A DNA stretch of 64,000 bases from Planctomycetota bacterium. GTDB lineage: Bacteria; Planctomycetota; UBA1135; JACQFD01. The stretch's first letter is position 1, and each line of letters starts with the position of its first letter. Shown in pieces: positions 57,509 through 64,000 of this stretch. The stretch is taken from positions 1 to 64,000 of the forward strand of contig JAEUHX010000037.1 of NCBI GenBank assembly GCA_016792805.1. Direction: 5' to 3'. The notes under the pieces were generated by a model. That model made no database searches. It saw only the letters and a list, made by a program, of their open reading frames with translations, and was not told the origin of the DNA. The position numbers and the translations under genes are program-made.

Positions 57509-58759
57509 ATGGTCTCGGAGACCCAATACCCCCGACTGAGCGAAGCGACCCTCCATGAGTCGCTCTCCGATTCGCCTGCGGTACTGATCCACGGCCCGCG
57601 CCAATGCGGGAAGACGACTCTGGCGAAAGCGATCAGCGCTACGAGCGGCCATGCGTATTTCACGCTCGATGACGAGGCTGTCCGAAACGCCGCACTGAGT
57701 GACCCCGTTGGATTTGTGGCGAGCCTTCCTGAGCGCGTCGTTCTCGAGGAGGTCCAGCACGTCCCCCATCTGTTCTCTTCACTCAAAGTGGCGATCGACC
57801 GTAACCGAGTTGCCGGCCGATTTCTGCTTACAGGATCTGCCAATATTCTGCTCCTGCCGAAACTTGCAGAATCACTCGCCGGGCGAATGGCGATTCATCG
57901 GTTGCATCCGCTCTCCGAATGTGAACTGGAAAGGTCTGACGGATCCTTCCTCGACAAGCTGTTCGAGGGCTCCTTCAGAATGCAATCATGGCCGCGGCTT
58001 GGAGACGCGCTCATCCTGAGGATCGTGCGAGGTGGCTATCCAGCGGCCGTCAAGCTGCCTGAAGGCCGCAGGCGAAGTCGGTGGTATCGCGACTACGCCG
58101 ACGCCGTGATCCAACGAGACGTGCGTCACCTCAAGGAGATTGCAACAGTCGATGTGCTTGAGCGATTGCTCTTGACAGCAGCATCTCAAACCGCGCGCCT
58201 CGTAAATTTCACAGATCTGGCAGCTCCGTTCCAACAATCACGGCCGACGATTCGAAGCTACGTCGATCTCCTCGCTCGACTCTTCCTCCTCGAGGAGCTT
58301 CCGCCATGGCATGTGAACCGAATGAGCCGGCTTATCAAAACATCGAAACTTCACATGGGAGACACGGGGCTCACCAGCGCCCTTCTTGGCCTGAATGCGG
58401 CCGCCCTTCAAAGCGATCGAAACCTCCTCGGTCAACTCCTCGAGACATTTGTAGTCCAAGAGCTGCGCCGCCAGGCGAGCTGGTCGAAGGTCGACGCTCA
58501 CTTCTATCATTTTCGTGATCGTGACAATTATGAGGTCGACGTCGTCCTCGAAGGAAATGGACGTGAGATCGTCGGAGTGGAAACAAAAGCATCCGCGACC
58601 ATCACCGCCGCCGATTTCCGAGGGCTCCGAAAGCTCAAGGCGATGGCAGGGAAGCGATTCGCCTGCGGCGTCGTTCTCTACGATGGCGAGATGAGTCTCC
58701 GATTCGATGAATCGCTCTTTGCGATTCCCGTGCGTGCGCTCTGGGAGGCTCCGGGCTAG
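57509..58759 (+). CDS. AAA ATPase with DUF4143 domain
   Basis: The 416-residue protein, from ATG 57509, has Walker A in LIHGPRQCGKTTLAKAI, a Walker B-like RVVLEEVQHVPHLFSSLK, sensor motif FLLTGSANIL, then a DUF4143 C-terminal domain with HMGDTGLTSALLGLN, ETFVVQELRRQ, and FYHFRDRDNYEVDVVLEG ... IVGVETKASATIT. The last block (Asp-Val, then Glu-x-Lys) is a PD-(D/E)xK nuclease-like core. This family is widespread, often in variable genomic regions, and its role is uncertain. It sits at the right-hand edge of the rearranged stretch. Confidence 0.9.
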   Translation: MVSETQYPRLSEATLHESLSDSPAVLIHGPRQCGKTTLAKAISATSGHAYFTLDDEAVRNAALSDPVGFVASLPERVVLEEVQHVPHLFSSLKVAIDRNRVAGRFLLTGSANILLLPKLAESLAGRMAIHRLHPLSECELERSDGSFLDKLFEGSFRMQSWPRLGDALILRIVRGGYPAAVKLPEGRRRSRWYRDYADAVIQRDVRHLKEIATVDVLERLLLTAASQTARLVNFTDLAAPFQQSRPTIRSYVDLLARLFLLEELPPWHVNRMSRLIKTSKLHMGDTGLTSALLGLNAAALQSDRNLLGQLLETFVVQELRRQASWSKVDAHFYHFRDRDNYEVDVVLEGNGREIVGVETKASATITAADFRGLRKLKAMAGKRFACGVVLYDGEMSLRFDESLFAIPVRALWEAPG

Positions 58760-58889
58760 CTCGTCGGGGCAGAGGCTTCCGTCGAGACCCGCCACGACTG
58801 GCTCCGCTCTTCGCGCACGTCAGCTCGAGGGCATCCGCCGCCCATACGCGCCCACGCGAAGCGGTCCGGCGTTCGGCAGTGCGCTGTCA

Positions 58890-58914
58890 GACGTTCCTCC
58901 GAACGTCCCCTTTT
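58890..58914 (+). terminator. Possible Rho-independent terminator
   Basis: A 6-bp perfect stem GACGTT/AACGTC (58890-58895, 58902-58907) followed by CCCTTTT, 130 bp after the AAA ATPase stop. Confidence 0.45.
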
Positions 58915-58976
58915 GGCGCGCCTCAATCTCCCGGATACTTCGCCCTGAAGTCCCATGGTCTGCAAACCCGCGACCC

Positions 58977-58982
58977 AGGAGG
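58977..58982 (+). promoter_or_regulatory. Strong Shine-Dalgarno site for kinase
   Basis: AGGAGG lies 4 bases before the GTG at 58987, fixing the start of the kinase paralogue. Confidence 0.85.
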
Positions 58983-58986
58983 TTCT

Positions 58987-61900
58987 GTGAGCGAGCCGCC
59001 GCGCCCCGCCCGCTCTTCCGTCTCGTCACGCATCGGTCAAATCGAGCGCGTCGGCGTACTCACGCCGCGCCCGCTCGGGAGCCGCTCCGACGGCGTGATC
59101 GTCGACACCGGCGAGCGCGTCCTTATCGACGACCAGCGCCCGAGCGGGCTGCGCCCCGGGAAGACCCTCGAGAGCCTCGGCCGCGAGCTCGCCGAACGCA
59201 CGCTGCCTCTGGTCGCCGGCGTGGCGCCGCTGCGCGACGTGGTGCCGCTCGCGCGAGCCTTTTGGGTCGTTCGCGACGTTCCCCAGCAGCTCCTCGGGAC
59301 GCAGCGATTGCCGATCCAATCGATCGAAGCCCTCGAAGGGGCCGCCCGTGTCGCGCGCACCCTCGGCGACCTTCACTCCGCCGGCCGCGTCCACGGCAAC
59401 CTCTGCCCCGCCACCGTATCCATCGCGGGCCCCTACGTTTTGTGGGAATCGGCGCTCGACGCACTCGTCGAGGAATATGCCGAAGCGAGCGAGGACGTTC
59501 GATGGGCGCCCGGCATCGCGCCCGAACTCTGGGCCGTGGGCCCCGGCGCTGCCACCCGCGAGGGCGATATCTACTCCCTCGCCGTATTATTGGGAACCGC
59601 ATTTGTTGGCTCCGACTTCCTCGGCGACCTCGAAGGATATGTAGCTTTTGGCTGGCAGGATTGGGCTCAAAGCCCCGACCAGCAGCTGCCCGGGCTCGAC
59701 GCCCTTGATGCCGTCGTCGGCCAGGGACGGCTACTTTCCCTCTGGCGCCGCGCTCTCATGAAAGACCCGGCGGAGCGCGCCGTTTCGGCCGGCCAGCTCG
59801 CCGCCGCCTTCGCCGAGCGCGCCGAAGAGCTGCGCCGCGCGAGCGCCCCCGCCGTACAGATCACGCTGCCCGCGCGTCCGTTGTCCCACGCAAGCGAAGC
59901 CGCGACGCCCTCGGAGCTCTCCGGAACGCCGCCGGAGGCGCTCGACCCCGAGAATCTCGTCGGGCACACCCTCGACGGATACCGCGTCGTGCGCCAGCTC
60001 GGCCGCGGCGCCATGGGAATTGTGTATGAGGCGGTTCAGGTCAAGCTCGACCGGCCCATCGCGCTGAAAGTCCTCCTCGGCGAGCAGTCGCTGCGCAAGG
60101 ATCTGGCCGATCGGTTCGCGCGCGAAGCGCGCTCCGTCGCGAAGCTCAATCATCGCAATATTGCGATGGTCTTCGACGTCGGCAACGTCGGACGAGTTCA
60201 CTATATCGCGATGGAGCTTGTCGACGGCGTGAGCCTCGACCGCGTTGTGCATGATCGGGCGCGCTCAGAGTCACAAATCAGCTCGCCCTCAACGATCGCC
60301 TTCCGCGAGCGATATGTGCGCACGAGCCTCGAAGCCATTGCCGCCGTCGCCGATGCGCTCCACGAAGCGCACCGCCACGGGCTCATCCATCGCGATGTCA
60401 AGCCGCAGAACATTCTTCTCACTGCCGAGGGCATCCCGAAGCTCGTCGACTTCGGGCTCGTGCGCGAGGATCACGGCGAGTCGCAGATGACGTCGATGGG
60501 ATTTGTGGGAACCTATGCCTACTCGGCGCCCGAGCAGGTGATCTCCCGCTCCAACGTCGACCGGCGCGCCGACGTCTATTCGCTCGGGGCGACGCTCTAC
60601 GAGCTGCTGACACTGAAGCGCCCCTTCGACAGCTCCAGCAAGAAGGTCTTCGAAAAGCTCCAGGTCGACGCGCCCCCGTCGACGCGCTCCCTCAACCCGG
60701 CAATTCCTGCCGAGCTCGACACCGTCGTCCTGCACGCCCTCGCTCGCGAGCGGGAGAGCCGCTTCGGAACGGCGGCGCACTTTGCCGATGCGCTGCGAGA
60801 CGTGCTGAAGAACGTGCCCGAAGAAGTGCTGGAGGCGGCGGCACCGCTGCCCGCGCGTCCCGACGGGGCGCACGCCGCCCCTGCCAGCTCCCATCTCCTG
60901 CGGCCCGCTTCCTCGACGCTCGGCGCGCTGTTTCGCCTCGAGACGCCAAACCCGTGGCCCGAGGTCGTGCACTCGCGCATTTTTGCAATTCGCGGCCGGC
61001 TCGAAGGGGCGCCGCGCGAAGCGAGCGATTTGTTGGTTCTCGTGGAAAACGATGCCGAGAGCCAGCCGGTGCGTGTGGCACTGCTGGAAGGCGGAGTCGT
61101 CGACGCGGCCATCGATCTGCGCGAGGGAGATAATTGGTTTTCCTTCGGGCTCCTCGACGCGACGCGGCGACATCTGTTACGTCCAGCGGTGGTCGACGGG
61201 GGCGGCAAGCCGGTCGGCGATGCGGCGGGGCTCGTGCGCGTTACCGTCGAGCGAAGCCGAGTTCCCATCCCGGCGACGCGCCCACCGTCGGTGCGAGAAA
61301 CGGCCTCGAGCCAGGGACGCCCCGTGCGCCCTCTGGAGCCCGAGGTCCATGCGCCGAGCTCGGTGACGCTCGAATCGCTCCAAGGCGGAGCGCGCCCGGC
61401 GAGCCGGCCATTCCCGACGAAGGCGGTCGCGGTTGGGCTCGTGGTGCTCGCGGCGCTGGGCGGATCGGGATATTTGGGAAGTCAGCTCTTGAGTACGAAT
61501 GGGCCGCCGCCGACGCCCTCGCCGTTTTCGTTGCGCGTGGATTCGATCCGCGATCTCTCCCGAAAAGCTGATCTCGCGTCCCACATCAAGGCTGGGAGCG
61601 AACTCCGCAAGCTGTGGGACGATGCGAGCGTTGCCGCAACGTTCGACTCGAAGCTCCGCGCTGAGCTGTGGAATCTCGTCGCGGGGACCGCGCTCGCGGC
61701 GAAGGTCGAGCAGGCGAGCAGCGAGGAGAAGAAGAAGATCGCGGCGCTCGCCTCCGATCTATCGAAATTGGCGGAAGACCCGAGCGTGCGGGCCGAGATC
61801 GACGGCACCCAAGGCACCCGCCGCATCGACCTGCGCATGCTCGAGGGCGCCGCCCTGCTCGCCGGCACGACGGAGGACGCTCCCGCACAAGCCGCCAGGA

Positions 61901-64000
61901 TCTTCCGCGATCTGCTTCTGACACTTCCGGAAGCCGACGTCGCGCGAGTTCCCTATTCGAAGAGAGCGGGCGATTTGTGGTCATCCGCAGTAGTGCGCCG
62001 CTTCGCAAAGCTCTCCGCTGCGAACGCAGAAAGCGCGCGCATCGAGGTCGATGAGATCCTCACGCTTCTTAAGAAAACCGGGCTCGAGCTTCCCGCCGAG
62101 CGCCGCGGTGAGCTGCTCTTGACGAAGGCGCGCGCCCTCGAGGCAGTCGGCCAAGTGGAGAGCGCAATCAAGGAGGCGGACGCCTGCGCAGTAGCCGCGC
62201 CCGAGAAAAGTGATCTTCGGCGCAGTGCCTTGGAACTCGCTGACCGGCTCACCGGCGAGCACATGCGCGCGCGCGTCGAACCCGCCCTGAAGCGGGCCGC
62301 TGAGCCGACGCCGCCTGGCGCCGACCCCGCCACGTCGACGGAGGCTGCAACGCTCCTCGCGCAGGATCTCGAGGCCCATCTGATCACACTTCGTGCGAGC
62401 CGAGAATTCACAAATCGAAAGTCACTCATCACGAGGTGCCTCGCGGCGCAGGCCCTCGCGTGGGACCGCGCGGGACAGCCCGCCCTTTCGATGGAGGCCT
62501 ACGACCGGCTGCTGAGCGACACAGCGCCTTCCGACCTGGCTTCGTCGGATGCGAAAACCCACGCGCGAGCGCTCCTCGAGAAAGCACTTCTCTTGCTGGA
62601 GAGCCGCGATCCCAAGTGGAGCGGCGTGCGCGCGCAAGCGGCGGCGAAAATTCGGAAGCTTCAGGATCCCTGGAAAGCTACAGCTGCGATCACCGGAGAC
62701 TTCGAATTCCGCGTGGAGCGAGCTCTTGCAGGGCTCGAAAGCTGGAGCACGGCGGGCGAGCGTTGGAAGCGGCTCTTCGCCTCGCAGCCAGAAGGTTCAG
62801 CAGAACGAACAAAAACGCTTGCGCTCTGGCTCGAGCACACAGCCGGCACCGATGCGACCGTCACCGCCGGTGACGCTTCCTGGATCCGTACTCTCCTCGG
62901 AGACCTTCGGCTCAAGGAATCCACACAAGCTGCGGAGGCGCTGCAGCGCGCCTATGCGGGCGAGCGGCTCACTCTAGCGATAGAGCTGTCGCGCCAGAGC
63001 AAGCCGGCTCCCGAGGGCTTCGACCACGAGCTGGCCACAGCGTGGCTCGGAGTTGCAACAGATCTCGCGAGCGCAAAGAAACTGGGGGTGGTGTCGGCGC
63101 CGCGAAGCCAGAGCCTCGCCCAGAGGGCGTGCGCAACACTCGTCGATCTGTGGTCTCGGGATACCGCTGCGGGACGCCCGCGGGCGACCCCCGAGGATCT
63201 CGCCACGGTCCTGGAGATCCTCCCGTCGGGCAACGAGCACTCGCGCGCCACGCTCGAATTCTGGAGCGCCCTCGCTCTCTCCGACGATGCGGCTCGCAAG
63301 GCCGCCCTCGAGAAGCTCCTCGGCAGCCCGCCAGCCGGTTGGAATCGGCTCGCGCAGGCGTGGCATGCGTACGCAATGATCGAGAAGGAAGCCATCGAGA
63401 GCCTTCCTGAGGAGGATCGCCGAAAGCGCGCCCGAAGTGTGCTTTCCCTGGCGAACGGAATCACTTTCGAGCTGGGCTCTGAGGCGGAGCAGCTCCACGC
63501 ACTTCTTACAAAATGGACGAAGGAACCAGAGGTCATCAAGCCGTCACCCCCGCCGCCGCCGCCCCCGCCCAATTTCACCGAACAGCTGGTGAAGCTTCGC
63601 GGAGCCATCGCGGCAGCTCGCGGAGACGCGAAAGCTCTCCCGCCCCTTGAGAAGAAACTCACAAATCTCTCCACGGAAGCCAAGGATGCGGGGGCACCGC
63701 TTGCCGGCGAGGCGCTCGCGTCTGCGTGGGCGGAGCTCGCCTACAGCGCCCTCTCCCGGCCGGATGCGCAGACCGCGGCACGCGACGGCAAGGCGATGGC
63801 CGAAGCCCTCAGCTTCGCTCATCGCTGCCTCGCCGCGGCGGCGCCTCTTGCAATAAAAGGTTCTTCACTGGCGAAGGCTCTCGAGGATCAGCTCAAGGCG
63901 GCGGAACAGCTTCGAGATGCAGCGAAAGACATCGAGGTTCCGGAGATCCGCGGCGTCGCCGGAATCCTCTCGTTGCCGATGCCAGGCAACTGGATCCCTC
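58987..64000 (+). CDS. Second giant pseudokinase-kinase paralogue, runs off the window
   Basis: From GTG 58987 the frame is open to the last base (1671 codons). It follows the same plan as the gene at 41093: a degenerate N-terminal lobe with GRVHGNLCPATVSI (His136, same residue number as its paralogue), APELWAVG and GDIYSLAVLLGTAF, then an intact kinase: QLGRGAMGIVYEA (residue 339), PIALKVLLGEQ, LIHRDVKPQNIL (His468), LVDFGLVRE (Asp488), YSAPEQVIS; a membrane segment near 814-835 (KAVAVGLVVLAALGGSGYLGS) and a long helical C-terminal region. The end, GVAGILSLPMPGNW, resembles GYGIELQLPEKDW near the paralogue's C-terminus, so perhaps 150-200 residues lie beyond the window. Confidence 0.9.
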   Translation, partial: MSEPPRPARSSVSSRIGQIERVGVLTPRPLGSRSDGVIVDTGERVLIDDQRPSGLRPGKTLESLGRELAERTLPLVAGVAPLRDVVPLARAFWVVRDVPQQLLGTQRLPIQSIEALEGAARVARTLGDLHSAGRVHGNLCPATVSIAGPYVLWESALDALVEEYAEASEDVRWAPGIAPELWAVGPGAATREGDIYSLAVLLGTAFVGSDFLGDLEGYVAFGWQDWAQSPDQQLPGLDALDAVVGQGRLLSLWRRALMKDPAERAVSAGQLAAAFAERAEELRRASAPAVQITLPARPLSHASEAATPSELSGTPPEALDPENLVGHTLDGYRVVRQLGRGAMGIVYEAVQVKLDRPIALKVLLGEQSLRKDLADRFAREARSVAKLNHRNIAMVFDVGNVGRVHYIAMELVDGVSLDRVVHDRARSESQISSPSTIAFRERYVRTSLEAIAAVADALHEAHRHGLIHRDVKPQNILLTAEGIPKLVDFGLVREDHGESQMTSMGFVGTYAYSAPEQVISRSNVDRRADVYSLGATLYELLTLKRPFDSSSKKVFEKLQVDAPPSTRSLNPAIPAELDTVVLHALARERESRFGTAAHFADALRDVLKNVPEEVLEAAAPLPARPDGAHAAPASSHLLRPASSTLGALFRLETPNPWPEVVHSRIFAIRGRLEGAPREASDLLVLVENDAESQPVRVALLEGGVVDAAIDLREGDNWFSFGLLDATRRHLLRPAVVDGGGKPVGDAAGLVRVTVERSRVPIPATRPPSVRETASSQGRPVRPLEPEVHAPSSVTLESLQGGARPASRPFPTKAVAVGLVVLAALGGSGYLGSQLLSTNGPPPTPSPFSLRVDSIRDLSRKADLASHIKAGSELRKLWDDASVAATFDSKLRAELWNLVAGTALAAKVEQASSEEKKKIAALASDLSKLAEDPSVRAEIDGTQGTRRIDLRMLEGAALLAGTTEDAPAQAARIFRDLLLTLPEADVARVPYSKRAGDLWSSAVVRRFAKLSAANAESARIEVDEILTLLKKTGLELPAERRGELLLTKARALEAVGQVESAIKEADACAVAAPEKSDLRRSALELADRLTGEHMRARVEPALKRAAEPTPPGADPATSTEAATLLAQDLEAHLITLRASREFTNRKSLITRCLAAQALAWDRAGQPALSMEAYDRLLSDTAPSDLASSDAKTHARALLEKALLLLESRDPKWSGVRAQAAAKIRKLQDPWKATAAITGDFEFRVERALAGLESWSTAGERWKRLFASQPEGSAERTKTLALWLEHTAGTDATVTAGDASWIRTLLGDLRLKESTQAAEALQRAYAGERLTLAIELSRQSKPAPEGFDHELATAWLGVATDLASAKKLGVVSAPRSQSLAQRACATLVDLWSRDTAAGRPRATPEDLATVLEILPSGNEHSRATLEFWSALALSDDAARKAALEKLLGSPPAGWNRLAQAWHAYAMIEKEAIESLPEEDRRKRARSVLSLANGITFELGSEAEQLHALLTKWTKEPEVIKPSPPPPPPPPNFTEQLVKLRGAIAAARGDAKALPPLEKKLTNLSTEAKDAGAPLAGEALASAWAELAYSALSRPDAQTAARDGKAMAEALSFAHRCLAAAAPLAIKGSSLAKALEDQLKAAEQLRDAAKDIEVPEIRGVAGILSLPMPGNWIP

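Overview
The window is a GC-rich bacterial chromosome segment, probably from Planctomycetota or a related lineage. That placement is an inference from style: very large Ser/Thr kinases, HEAT-repeat and zinc-ribbon proteins, many lipoproteins, an ECF sigma factor paired with a large modular membrane protein, and an N-acetylornithine-type carbamoyltransferase. No rRNA or tRNA gene was found to settle it. Most genes are ordinary core genes. Three stretches look like accessory DNA: about 1-2.6 kb, 33.6-36.2 kb and 54.8-57.5 kb. They have lower GC, small secreted proteins and broken genes.

Layout. 0-2.6 kb: two small secreted-protein genes, one with an in-frame stop inside a short inverted repeat, then a lipoprotein gene lying between a true glycosyltransferase gene and a decayed 226-bp copy of its 3' end. 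2.6-9 kb: glycosyltransferase, NAD-type isocitrate dehydrogenase, DUF4920 lipoprotein, cupin, and HEAT, zinc-ribbon and TPR proteins. 9.5-19.2 kb: an unusual HU-like protein, mnmA, yajC, a UPF0102 gene, a sugar-phosphate transferase, a compact serine operon (serA, serB, class V aminotransferase) and a secreted beta-propeller protein. 19.5-26.2 kb: a HAD phosphatase paired with an organophosphate transporter, a YyaL-like thioredoxin-domain protein and a Gly-rich lipoprotein. 26.2-27.5 kb: a gene-free stretch with palindromes and tandem repeats. 27.5-33.6 kb: rplU-rpmA-obg, then acetylornithine carbamoyltransferase, an alkaline-phosphatase-superfamily membrane protein and a methyltransferase.

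33.7-36.1 kb is a lower-GC pair, a SEC-C/nuclease-like protein and an MltR-like protein. 36.2-41 kb has a glycosyltransferase, a membrane-dipeptidase lipoprotein, and a divergent SDR / serine-palmitoyltransferase-like pair that may make sphingolipid precursors. 41-47.6 kb is one 2172-residue kinase whose active kinase domain follows a pseudokinase-like domain. A paralogue with the same layout begins at 58987 and runs off the window end. Between them lie a TPR protein, an ECF sigma factor with its overlapping modular partner, aconitase, and a rearrangement scar where an alkD-like gene and a DUF1573 gene are both cut. Beyond the scar are a frameshifted Cys-rich secreted protein, a membrane protein and an AAA/DUF4143 ATPase.

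All assignments come from reading motifs and translations by eye; no database search was run.
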